This document shows, piece by piece, positions 24,253 through 31,988 of a DNA stretch of 37,797 nucleotides. The position numbers were made by a program, and so were the translations under genes. Every line of letters starts with the position of its first letter. Within the stretch, counting starts at the first letter, position 1. Source of the DNA: Umezawaea tangerina (lineage in GTDB: Bacteria > Actinomycetota > Actinomycetes > Mycobacteriales > Pseudonocardiaceae); NCBI RefSeq assembly GCF_003002815.1, contig NZ_PVTF01000021.1:1-37797 (forward strand), given 5' to 3'. The notes beneath the pieces are model-generated. The model made no database searches. It was not told the DNA's origin and saw only the letters and a list, made by a program, of their open reading frames with translations.

Positions 24253-25749
24253 TCAGGAGGCGTTGCCGCCCCAGTCGTTCTGCTGCCCGCCTTCCTGCGG
24301 TGTCCACCACCAGTGGTAGAGCGTGTTGCGAGCCGAGGTCGCGAAGATCTGCTGCTGGTCCCCGTAGACGAACGCGACCGGGTCGCCGTAGGCCTGGCCG
24401 CCCCAGTCGGCGAAGGTGACCTGGCCGGTGGCCTGGTCCCACCACCAGTGGTACAGCGTGTTGTTCGGGCCCCGCGCGACCACGTGCTGCTGGTTGCCGA
24501 AGGAGTACCCGAACGGCGTCCCGACGAAGGTGCCGGGTGCGCCGGACCAGGTCACGGTGTGCACCTGGTGGTCGGTGGGGTCCCAGAACCAGTGGAACAG
24601 CTGGCCCGCGGCGTTCTTGGCGAAGATGTGCTGCTGTCCGTTCCAGACGAACGCGGTGGGGTCGCTGTAGGCCTGGCCGCCCCAGTCGGCGAAGGTGACC
24701 TGGCCGGTGGCCTGGTCCCACCACCAGTGGTACAGCGTGTTGTTCGGGCCCCGTGCCACCACGTGCTGCTGGTTCTTGTAGGCGAAGGACGACAGGCCGC
24801 CCACGAACGCGCCGGGTGCGCCGGACCAGGTCACCGTGTGCACCTGGAGGTCGGTGGGGTCCCAGAACCAGTGGAACAGCTGGCCCGCGGCGTTCTTGGC
24901 GAAGATGTGCTGCTGTCCGTTCCAGACGAACGCGGTGGGGTCGCCGTAGGCCTCGCCGCCCCAGTCCGCGAAGTGCAGCCCGGACCCGTCGTCGATCCAC
25001 CACCAGTGCAGCAGGGTGTTGTTCGGACCCCTGGCGAAGACGTGCTCCTGGTTGCCGTAGGCGAACCCGGTCGGCTCACCGACGACCGTGCCGCCCCAGG
25101 AGTCCGACCTGGTGCCCTCGCCGGGAATCCAGTACCAGTGGTGCAACGCGCCGTCGGTGCCGCGGGAGAAGATCAGCTGCTGGTCGCCCCACTTGAACGC
25201 CCTGGCGCCGCCCACGCCGTCGACGGTGCCGGAACCGGCCACCTCGGCCAGCAGCGACTGGGCCTTGGCCTGGGCGTCGGCGTAGGCCTGCGGGCAGCAG
25301 GAGCGCTGCACGTCCCAGGCGATCTGGGCGGCGGAGTACGCGGGGTGGTTGCGCTCGCTGTTGATGGCGCGGGTGAAGTACGACGTCGAGGCGTGCCGGA
25401 CGTCCATGATCTCCGCGGGCGTGCCCCACCCCTGGCTGGGGCGCTGCTGGAACACGCCGAGCGAGTCCCGGTCGCCGCAGGGCAGGTTGTTCATGTGCGA
25501 CTCGACCCAGCCGGTCTCGAACCCGGACAGCATGACCGTGTCCGAGACGCCCAGGTCGAGTCCGACCTGGTGCACGGTGGTGGTGACGTCGAGGTCGCGG
25601 TCGGGCGGGATCGACGGGCAGTTCGCCGGCATGACCACGCCCGCGGGCACCCGTGTGGTGTCGGGTTGCGCGCCGGCGGTCGGCGCGCCGAGCAGTACCG
25701 CGGTCGCCAGCAGGCTCGCCGCGACGGCGATCAGTCGTGTGGTTCTCAT
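24253..25749 (-). CDS. Secreted lysozyme/transglycosylase-like protein with seven-repeat lectin propeller
   Basis: This 498-residue exported protein has a signal peptide at 1-27 (AGA-Q). A lysozyme-like domain (about 40-170) contains SGFETGWVESHMNN and GDRDSLGVFQQRPSQGWG. Glu83 (or Glu78) is in the position of the catalytic glutamate of lytic transglycosylases, followed by the GxFQQ helix; four cysteines in this domain suggest disulfides. Residues 185-498 hold seven Trp-rich repeats of about 44 residues of the type QQ-(I/V)-FA-(R/K)-x(5)-L-x-H-W-W-W ending in DWGG. These resemble DUF346/PLL-type fucose-binding propellers, which fold as seven blades. The ATG at 25749 overlaps the stop of the upstream gene (ATGA), so translation is coupled. 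I infer a cell-wall hydrolase aimed by a sugar-binding domain. The sugar is unknown. Confidence 0.85.
   Translation of the reverse strand: MRTTRLIAVAASLLATAVLLGAPTAGAQPDTTRVPAGVVMPANCPSIPPDRDLDVTTTVHQVGLDLGVSDTVMLSGFETGWVESHMNNLPCGDRDSLGVFQQRPSQGWGTPAEIMDVRHASTSYFTRAINSERNHPAYSAAQIAWDVQRSCCPQAYADAQAKAQSLLAEVAGSGTVDGVGGARAFKWGDQQLIFSRGTDGALHHWYWIPGEGTRSDSWGGTVVGEPTGFAYGNQEHVFARGPNNTLLHWWWIDDGSGLHFADWGGEAYGDPTAFVWNGQQHIFAKNAAGQLFHWFWDPTDLQVHTVTWSGAPGAFVGGLSSFAYKNQQHVVARGPNNTLYHWWWDQATGQVTFADWGGQAYSDPTAFVWNGQQHIFAKNAAGQLFHWFWDPTDHQVHTVTWSGAPGTFVGTPFGYSFGNQQHVVARGPNNTLYHWWWDQATGQVTFADWGGQAYGDPVAFVYGDQQQIFATSARNTLYHWWWTPQEGGQQNDWGGNAS
24388..24945 (-). repeat. 279-bp tandem duplication encoding two-blade units
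   Basis: Units 24388-24666 and 24667-24945 are nearly identical apart from a block of about 45 bp, and a third diverged copy starts at 24946. The period of exactly 279 bp is 93 codons, i.e. two propeller repeats. Blades 3/5 and 4/6 of the lysozyme-like protein are therefore recent copies of each other. Confidence 0.92.
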
Positions 25750-27263
25750 CCGAGGGTCCCGCCCCAACTCGTGGTGTGCGTGCCGGTACCGTCGCTGATC
25801 CACCACCAGTGGAACAGCGAGTTGTCGGTGGTCTTGGCGAACACGTGCTGCTGGTTGTCGTAGGCGAACGCCGACGGGTCGTCGGTCAGCTGGCCGCCCC
25901 AGGAGTCGCGGTGGGTGCCCTCGCCGCTGATCCACCAGTAGTGTTGGAGGGTGCCGTCGGAGCCGCGGGCGAATACCAGCTGCTGGTCGCCCCACACCAT
26001 CGCCGCGGGCCTGCCGACGATCTGGCCGCCCCAGGAGTCGTGGTGCGTACCGGAGTCGGGCATCCACCAGTAGTGCTGCAACGTGCCGTCGGAGCCGCGG
26101 GCGAACACCAGCTGCTGGTCACCCCAGACCATCGCGGCCGGGTCCCCGCCGAGCGAGCCGCCCCACGAGTCGTAGTGCAGGCCGGTGCCGTCGTTGATCC
26201 ACCACCAGTGGTGCAGCTGGTTGTCGGAGCCGCGGGCGAAGATCAGCTGCTGGTTGCCGTAGGAGATCGCGGACGGCTTGCCCGCCAGCTCCCCGCCCCA
26301 GTCGGCGACGTGCAGGCCGTCCTGCGGGGTCCACCACCAGTGCTCCAGCGTGCCCGACCGGGAGCGGGCGAAGATGTGCTGCTGGTCGCCCCACACCACC
26401 GCGGTCGGGTCGGAGGTCAGTTCCCCGCCCCAGTCGGCGAAGTGCACGCCGCTGCCGTCGTCGATCCACCACCAGTGCTGGAGGGTGCCGTTGACGCCTC
26501 GGGCGAACACGTGCTGCTGGTTGCCGTAGACGAACCCGGTGGGCTGGCCCACGATCTGGCCGCCCCAGGAGTCGTGGCGCGTGCCCTCGCCGGGGATCCA
26601 CCAGTAGTGCTGCAACGTGCCGTCGGAGCCGCGGGCGAACGACAGCTGCTGGTCGTTGTACCGGTAGGAGGCCGAGCCGGGCAGCGGGTCGGGGGAGCTG
26701 TCGACGATGTTCTTGTAGCGCACCGGGGTGAAGGTGTTGGCGTAGGAGGCGGGCCAGGTGACCTCCTCGGCGAACTTGCCGTCCTCGGGTTCCTGGCGCA
26801 CCACCGGACTGGTGCGGGCGGCGTCCGCCCAGCGGATGAACAGCCCGATGTGCTGCACGGCGGAGTCGCGTCGCCAGAGCGCGTCGCCCGGCTTGAGGTC
26901 GCCCCGCGCGATGGTGTCGGTGACCTGGGTGATGGTGGCGGTGCTGTAGTCGCCCCCGCCGGGCAGCTTGGGCAGGTGCCAGGCCATGGAGACGTAGCCC
27001 GAGCAGTCCTGCCGGTAGGTGCCGTTGGCGTCGGTCCAGGAACGGGACTGGCTGTAGGGCACGTGCTCGTCGATCCAGTCCTGGGCCCGCGACAGGACCT
27101 CGTCCCTGGTGATCGCGCCGCCGACCGAGCTCGCCGGAGCCGCGGTCGCGGATGGCGCGCCCGCGCTCAGCCCGCTCACCAGGAGGCCCGCCGCGGTGAG
27201 CAGGCAGGCGAGTGCGCGTCTGCCACGCCCCCTGCGCCGTTGGATGGTTGGTGTCTGCGTCAT
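25746..27263 (-). CDS. Secreted NlpC/P60-like peptidase with seven-repeat lectin propeller
   Basis: This 505-residue exported protein has a signal peptide at about 1-42 (basic start, hydrophobic 18-40, ATAAPA). An NlpC/P60-like papain-fold domain (about 50-190) begins ITRDEVLSRAQDWIDEHVPYSQS and has the nucleophile in YRQDCSGYVSMAW (Cys87) and a histidine in VQHIGLFIRW (His138). Such domains cut peptidoglycan stem peptides. Residues 199-505 contain seven Trp-rich repeats of about 44 residues like those of the downstream protein. The start at 27263 was preferred over upstream in-frame options because the signal peptide begins there. Its stop overlaps the next start by 4 nt. Together the two proteins would attack both glycan and peptide bonds of a wall recognised by the propeller; that cooperation is inference. 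Confidence 0.87.
   Translation of the reverse strand: MTQTPTIQRRRGRGRRALACLLTAAGLLVSGLSAGAPSATAAPASSVGGAITRDEVLSRAQDWIDEHVPYSQSRSWTDANGTYRQDCSGYVSMAWHLPKLPGGGDYSTATITQVTDTIARGDLKPGDALWRRDSAVQHIGLFIRWADAARTSPVVRQEPEDGKFAEEVTWPASYANTFTPVRYKNIVDSSPDPLPGSASYRYNDQQLSFARGSDGTLQHYWWIPGEGTRHDSWGGQIVGQPTGFVYGNQQHVFARGVNGTLQHWWWIDDGSGVHFADWGGELTSDPTAVVWGDQQHIFARSRSGTLEHWWWTPQDGLHVADWGGELAGKPSAISYGNQQLIFARGSDNQLHHWWWINDGTGLHYDSWGGSLGGDPAAMVWGDQQLVFARGSDGTLQHYWWMPDSGTHHDSWGGQIVGRPAAMVWGDQQLVFARGSDGTLQHYWWISGEGTHRDSWGGQLTDDPSAFAYDNQQHVFAKTTDNSLFHWWWISDGTGTHTTSWGGTLG
25749..26669 (-). repeat. Seven propeller repeats (about 132 bp each)
   Basis: Seven successive repeats of 40-45 codons with the pattern QQ..FAR....LxHxWW....DSWGG. 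Repeats 5 and 6 (about 25960-26130) are nearly identical. The count equals a complete seven-bladed ring. Confidence 0.85.
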
Positions 27264-27330
27264 GGCGACAGCGTCGCCGGGCGCCCTTCCCGATTCCTGC
27301 GCGGTTTCTGCTCGCCCGCCGCAGGTTTCC

Positions 27331-27359
27331 TTGACACCGCTCAGACCCCTCACCATGAT
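27331..27359 (+). promoter_or_regulatory. Promoter of the SARP-type regulator gene
   Basis: A consensus TTGACA (27331-27336), 17-bp spacer and CATGAT (27354-27359) lie 24 bp before the GTG at 27383, with a purine-rich ribosome site between. The region is shared with the divergent lectin-hydrolase operon. Confidence 0.6.
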
Positions 27360-27382
27360 TCGCGGCGGGGGAGGGGGAGCGT

Positions 27383-30300
27383 GTGGACATCTGCGTCTTG
27401 GGGCCCGTGCAGGCCCGTCGGGACGGTGGGGAAGTACCGATCACGGGCCGCAAACCCAAGGCACTGCTGGCTGTGCTCGCGGTCGACGCGGGACGGGTCG
27501 TGTCGGCCGACGCGCTGATCTCCGCGCTGTGGGGCGACGACCTGCCCGCCGATCCGAGGGCCCGCCTGCACAGCCTGGTGTCCGCGGTCCGCACGGTGCT
27601 CGGCGGCGAGGCGGTGGCCCGTCGGTCCGCCGGTTACGTGCTGGTCGGCGACCGGGTGCGGGTCGACGCCCACGTGTTCGCCGAGCAGTCGTCCGCGGGC
27701 AGGCGGTTGCTGGGCGAGAACAGGTTCGGTCCCGCGGCCGACCTGCTGCGCGCCGCCCTGGACCTGTGGACCGGCCCCGCTCTGCTCGACGTGGACGGCG
27801 AGTGGGCCGAGGCCGAGCGCGCCCGCCTGGCGGAAGCGCGGTTGGCCGCCGTCGAGGACCTGACCGACGCGCGCCTGGCAATGGGGGAGGGCGCGGAGCT
27901 TGTCGCCGAGCTGACCGGGCTGGTCGCCGGGCACGCCGAACGGGAACGCCTGCGCGGCCTGCTGATGCTGGCGCTGCACCAGGCGGGCCGCACCGCCGAG
28001 GCGCTGCGCTGCTACGAGGAGGGGCGCACGCTCCTGCGCGACGAGCTGGGGGTCGATCCCGGCCCGGAGCTGCGGGCGGCGCACGCCAGGGTGCTGCGCG
28101 GCGAGGGGCGGCGACGCGTCGAACGGCGGCACGCCGTTCCGGTGCTCGCCCAGCTGCCACCGGACATCTCCGACTTCACCGGCCGCGAGGACGAGGTCGC
28201 GCGGCTGGCCGGGCACCTGCTCACCCGACAACCCGCCGTGGTGGTCGGCGCCATCGCGGGCAAGCCGGGATCGGGGAAGAGCTCGCTGGCCGTCCGGGTC
28301 GCGCACCTCGTGCGGGCGGACTTCCCCGGCGGCCAGCTGTACGTCAACCTGCACGGAGCCACCGCCGCGCCGCAGCAGCCCTCCGTTGTGCTGTCGCGGT
28401 TCCTGCACGCACTGGGCGTGTCGGAGGACGACGTTCCCGGTGGCGTCGAGGATCGGGCCGCGCTGTTCCGCTCCCTGCTCGCCGGGCGCCGCACGCTGGT
28501 CGTGCTCGACGACGCCGCCGACGAGGAGCAGGTGCGTCCGCTGCTGCCCGGCACCGAGGGCTGCGCGGTCCTGGTCACCGGTCGGCGGCGCCTCGGCGCG
28601 ATGGCGGGGGCCGTGCACGTGGACCTGCCCATGTTCGCCGACGAGGAGGCCCTGGCGCTGCTGGAGTCCCTGGCCGGCCGGGAACGCGTTGCGGCGCAAC
28701 GGGACCAGGCCGCGGACATCGTGCGGCTGTGCGGCTACCTGCCGCTGGCGGTGCGGATCGTCGGGGCCAAGCTGGCAGCGCGGCCGCGGTGGCCGATCGC
28801 CGAGCTGCGGGGTCGGTTGCGCGCGCAGCACCGCCTGCTCAACGAGCTGGTGCTGGGCGACCTCGCGGTTCGCGGCAGCCTGCTGCTCAGCTACGACGGG
28901 CTCGGCGAGCTGGAGCGGACCGCTTTGCGGCGACTGGGCCTGCTCGGGGTCACGGACTTCTCCGGCTGGCTGGTGGCCGCCCTGCTCGACGTGTCCCCGC
29001 AGGCCGCCGACGAGGTCCTCGAACGCCTCGTCGACGCCACCCTGGTGGACACCGCCGCCCCGGACGGCACCGGAGCGGTCCGCTACGCGCTGCACGACCT
29101 GGTCCGCGAGTTCTGCGGCGAGCAGGCGCAACGCGACGTCGAGCCCGAGGTGGTGGAGCGCTGCGCCCGGTACGCCGCCGCGCTCGTGGAGTACGCCACC
29201 AACCACATGCCCCGCGGGACCGCGCCGCAGCTGACCCGGCACCTGGGCCGGGTCGCGCTCGACGAGGGGGTCACCCGCAGGTTGCGGACCAACCCCACGG
29301 CCTGGTTGGACGCCGAGGGCGTCGTGCTGGTCGGCCTGGTCGAGCGGGCCTCGGAACTGGGCTTGGCCGCCCCGGCGGCGACGCTGGCCGCCACGTTGTC
29401 CTCCTCCGCCTTCACCGTGCGCGACCACTTCAGCCACTGGTGGCACGCGCACGCCACGGCGCTCGACGCCGTGCACCGCGCCGGGGACCGCTCCAGCGAG
29501 GCCTCCTTGCTCGTCGGGCTGGGCAACCTGCGCTTCGAGCAGGACCGGTTGGAGGAGGCGGTGGGCTACCTGGAGCGGGCGCGGGACGTCTACGCGGAGG
29601 TCGGCGACGACTACGGCCGGGCGGTCGCCCAGCTGAAGCTGTCCAGCGCCCAACGCGAATGGGGACGACTGCGGGTCACGCTCTCCACGTTGGAGGACCT
29701 GACGCCCGTGCTGAGCTCCCTGAGCGAGCCCCAGTTGACCGCGCGGGCGACGCACAACCGGGCGATGACCCTGATCGAGCTGGGCCACCTGCCCGCCGCC
29801 ATCGAGGAGTGCGGACGCGCCGTCGCCGCGTACCGCGACCTGGACGACCGCTTCGGCCAGGCCCTCGCCACCCGCTCGACCGGCATCGCCCACCGGGCCG
29901 CGGGCGAGCTCGACCACGCCGAACGCGCGTGCGAGTCGGCGCGCCGCACGCTCACCGAGATCGGCGACCAGCACATGCTCGCCTACGCCACCCAGTCGCT
30001 GGCCAAGGTGCTCATCCGCCAGGGACGCGGAGCCAGGGTCCTCGGCTGGCTCACCGACTGCCTGCGGACCTGCCACGAGTTCAAGGACGGCTTCGGACAG
30101 GCCCTGGTCCTGCGCACCCTCGGTGAGCGCGAGCTCGCCGTCGGCAGCCCGGAGGCCGCCCTGGGCCACTTCGACCGATCCCTGCAGTGGTGGACCGGGC
30201 TCGACCTGCCCCTGTGGCGGGCGCGCACGCTGCGGGACGTGTCCGGTGCGCTGGCCATGACCGGCGACGCGCCCGGCTCCCGCGCGGCCTGGGCGGAGGC

Positions 30301-30385
30301 GCTCGCGACGTTTGAGGCGCACGGGAGCCGGGAGGCAGGGGAGGGCAGGCTCGAACCGCGGTGGTGCCTGGGACGGGCGGGCTGA
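27383..30385 (+). CDS. AfsR/SARP-family regulator with NB-ARC and TPR domains
   Basis: This 1000-residue regulator has an N-terminal OmpR-type winged helix (about 1-92, MDICVLGPVQARRDGGEVPITGRK...LISALWG) and a bacterial transcriptional activator domain (about 97-242). A STAND NB-ARC ATPase (about 265-600) follows, with P-loop GKPGSGKSS (293-301) and Walker B-like LVVLDDAAD. A C-terminal tetratricopeptide array (about 700-980) completes the order, which is that of AfsR and similar pleiotropic activators of antibiotic and development genes. The GTG at 27383 follows a GGGGGAGGGGG site. It is divergent from the lectin-hydrolase operon with 119 bp between them, and is the obvious candidate to control that operon. 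The ligand sensed by the TPR part is unknown. Confidence 0.93.
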   Translation: MDICVLGPVQARRDGGEVPITGRKPKALLAVLAVDAGRVVSADALISALWGDDLPADPRARLHSLVSAVRTVLGGEAVARRSAGYVLVGDRVRVDAHVFAEQSSAGRRLLGENRFGPAADLLRAALDLWTGPALLDVDGEWAEAERARLAEARLAAVEDLTDARLAMGEGAELVAELTGLVAGHAERERLRGLLMLALHQAGRTAEALRCYEEGRTLLRDELGVDPGPELRAAHARVLRGEGRRRVERRHAVPVLAQLPPDISDFTGREDEVARLAGHLLTRQPAVVVGAIAGKPGSGKSSLAVRVAHLVRADFPGGQLYVNLHGATAAPQQPSVVLSRFLHALGVSEDDVPGGVEDRAALFRSLLAGRRTLVVLDDAADEEQVRPLLPGTEGCAVLVTGRRRLGAMAGAVHVDLPMFADEEALALLESLAGRERVAAQRDQAADIVRLCGYLPLAVRIVGAKLAARPRWPIAELRGRLRAQHRLLNELVLGDLAVRGSLLLSYDGLGELERTALRRLGLLGVTDFSGWLVAALLDVSPQAADEVLERLVDATLVDTAAPDGTGAVRYALHDLVREFCGEQAQRDVEPEVVERCARYAAALVEYATNHMPRGTAPQLTRHLGRVALDEGVTRRLRTNPTAWLDAEGVVLVGLVERASELGLAAPAATLAATLSSSAFTVRDHFSHWWHAHATALDAVHRAGDRSSEASLLVGLGNLRFEQDRLEEAVGYLERARDVYAEVGDDYGRAVAQLKLSSAQREWGRLRVTLSTLEDLTPVLSSLSEPQLTARATHNRAMTLIELGHLPAAIEECGRAVAAYRDLDDRFGQALATRSTGIAHRAAGELDHAERACESARRTLTEIGDQHMLAYATQSLAKVLIRQGRGARVLGWLTDCLRTCHEFKDGFGQALVLRTLGERELAVGSPEAALGHFDRSLQWWTGLDLPLWRARTLRDVSGALAMTGDAPGSRAAWAEALATFEAHGSREAGEGRLEPRWCLGRAG

Positions 30386-30418
30386 CCGGGGAGCCATCCC
30401 CGGTACACCCGCCCGTCC
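30371..30418. terminator. Bidirectional terminator hairpin
   Basis: An 11-bp outer stem (30371-30381 with 30408-30418), a 3x3 internal loop and a 7-bp inner stem (30385-30391 with 30398-30404) lie between the convergent regulator and hydrolase genes. The left arm overlaps the regulator's last codons. Confidence 0.85.
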
Positions 30419-30423
30419 TCGGG

Positions 30424-31815
30424 TCAGCCCACGCACACCTGCCCGACCGGCGGGAGCGCGCCGTCGACGAAGAACCGGTCGACGGCCGTGGTGACGCAGT
30501 CGGTCTTGCCGTAGGCGCCGTGGTCGGTGGCCCGGCGCGTCAACAGCCTGCCCGTGCCCAGGTTCTCCGCCGCGCGCACCGCCCAGTCGTACGGGGTGGC
30601 GGTGTCGTGCGTCGTGCCGACGACCAGGACCAGGACCGGGACCGGTGCGGTGATCCGGTGCGGCCGGTAGGTGGCCGGCGCGGGCCACCGGTTGCACACC
30701 GTGGTGGCGGCGAACAGCCTGCCGAAGAGCGGGTAGCGGTCCGCCGCGAGCGCGCTGTCGTCGACGACCTGCCGCGCCGACCGGTGATCGGGCACGTCGA
30801 GGCAGTTCACGTCGTCGTTGAGCACGTCACCGGAGACGTCGGGGCCTTCCTCCGGTTGGTAGGTGCCCGCGAGGACCTTGGTCAGGTGCTCGTCGATCTT
30901 CGGCCAGGACGCGGGGGAGGTCAGGTCGCCGACGATCTCGCCGCCGACGGCGGGTTCCTCGGCGATGAGGGGGACCAGCCGGGACCGCACGTCCGGCAGC
31001 GTCATCCCGGTCAGCGGGCACCCTGCGCGGTCCGCGCAGGTCGCGACGTAGTCGGCGAACGCCTCTTCCTTGGCGCGCGCCGCGCCGTCGACGAACTCCG
31101 CGTTCTGGCTGGTGGTGTCGACCACCGAGTCGATCGTCATGCGACCGACCCGGTCCGGGAAGAGGTCGGCGTAGAACTGCCCGATGCGGGTGCCGTAGGA
31201 CACCCCGTAGTAGTTGAGCTTCCTCTCGCCCAACTGCCTGCGCAGCTGGTCGAGGTCCCGCACGGTGCTCACGGTGTCGACGGTGTCGAACAGCGGCCCC
31301 ACGGCGTCGCGGCACGCGGTGGCCCAGGTGGCGGTGGCCTGCTCGAACCGCTCCCGCTCGGTGACCGATGCGGGGACGTCACCGGAGTCCCTGGGGATGC
31401 CGGGGCAGCCGATCGGGGCCGACTCGCCGACGCCGCGCGGGTCCCAGGAGACGATGTCGAAGGACGAGCGCAGCGCGGTGCCGAACCTGGTCGCGTAACC
31501 GACCAGGAACCGGGTGCCGGGGATGCCGGGGCCGCCGGGGTTGACCACCACCGACCCGAGCCGCCTGCCGGTCGCGGGGAGGCGGGCGACCTTGAGGGAG
31601 ATGGTGCCGCCGTCGGGTTTCCGCCAGTGGACCGGCACCGTCACCCGGCCGCACTCGAGGGCGACGTCGCCGGTGGGGCAGGGCTGCCAGGCGATGGCGC
31701 CCGCACCGTGCTCCGCGGTGTTCGCGGCGTTCGTCTCGGCCAAGGCCACACCGGTCGCCGCCGCGGCGATCGCGGTGACGCCGACGACGATGAGCACTGT
31801 CGTTCTGCGGATCAT
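30424..31815 (-). CDS. Secreted alpha/beta-hydrolase, tripeptidyl-aminopeptidase (TAP) family
   Basis: This 463-residue exported serine hydrolase has a signal peptide or membrane anchor at about 1-27. NPGGPGIPG (92-100) forms the oxyanion region, GVSYGT (204-209) holds nucleophile Ser206, and VGTTHDTATP supplies the acid; the histidine lies in RATDHGAYG. It has the C-terminal TAP-like domain. Six cysteines in the cap and C-terminal part are typical of secreted members. It is the second member of this family in the window (see 14271-15749); the two differ in cap length, so they are paralogues rather than a recent copy. The ATG at 31815 has a GAGGAG site. The peptide substrate is unknown. Confidence 0.92.
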   Translation of the reverse strand: MIRRTTVLIVVGVTAIAAAATGVALAETNAANTAEHGAGAIAWQPCPTGDVALECGRVTVPVHWRKPDGGTISLKVARLPATGRRLGSVVVNPGGPGIPGTRFLVGYATRFGTALRSSFDIVSWDPRGVGESAPIGCPGIPRDSGDVPASVTERERFEQATATWATACRDAVGPLFDTVDTVSTVRDLDQLRRQLGERKLNYYGVSYGTRIGQFYADLFPDRVGRMTIDSVVDTTSQNAEFVDGAARAKEEAFADYVATCADRAGCPLTGMTLPDVRSRLVPLIAEEPAVGGEIVGDLTSPASWPKIDEHLTKVLAGTYQPEEGPDVSGDVLNDDVNCLDVPDHRSARQVVDDSALAADRYPLFGRLFAATTVCNRWPAPATYRPHRITAPVPVLVLVVGTTHDTATPYDWAVRAAENLGTGRLLTRRATDHGAYGKTDCVTTAVDRFFVDGALPPVGQVCVG

Positions 31816-31929
31816 GACGCTCCTCGGACGCAGGTGACGTTCTGCACGGAGGAGATGGTGCTCGCCGTACGGATCGTCACGCGTCCGACCGCGGTCGCCT
31901 TCCCGCCTACGACCTCAGGATGAAGCGCC

Positions 31930-31975
31930 TCCAACGGGGGCGGCGTTGGACGAGGTCGTCCTGGGGCGGCGCCCC
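31930..31975 (-). terminator. Candidate terminator hairpins after the glycoside hydrolase gene
   Basis: Two hairpins, TCCAACG/CGTTGGA (31930-31936, 31944-31950) and GGGGC-GGC-GCCCC (31963-31975), lie 14-60 bp beyond the minus-strand stop at 31989. They also fall in the promoter region of the hydrolase starting at 31815. Confidence 0.45.
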
Positions 31976-31988
31976 TGGACCGCTGTGG

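Noticed and set aside
22673-25003. A 776-codon minus-strand open frame across the MFS gene and the propeller gene
   Set aside because: It is a G/C-rich shadow frame: the real MFS and propeller genes occupy another frame of the same strand with proper motifs, and its residues are Arg/Gly/Pro-rich low complexity.
24256-26669. Regular repeats resembling a CRISPR array at first sight
   Set aside because: The period is about 132-139 bp, the units stay in frame and translate into conserved Trp-rich blades. There are no short palindromic repeats with unique spacers.
27350-30697. A 1115-codon minus-strand frame opposite the SARP-type regulator
   Set aside because: It is antisense to a gene with clear domains, has Gln/Arg/Pro-rich composition and no motif, as expected from high third-position G/C.
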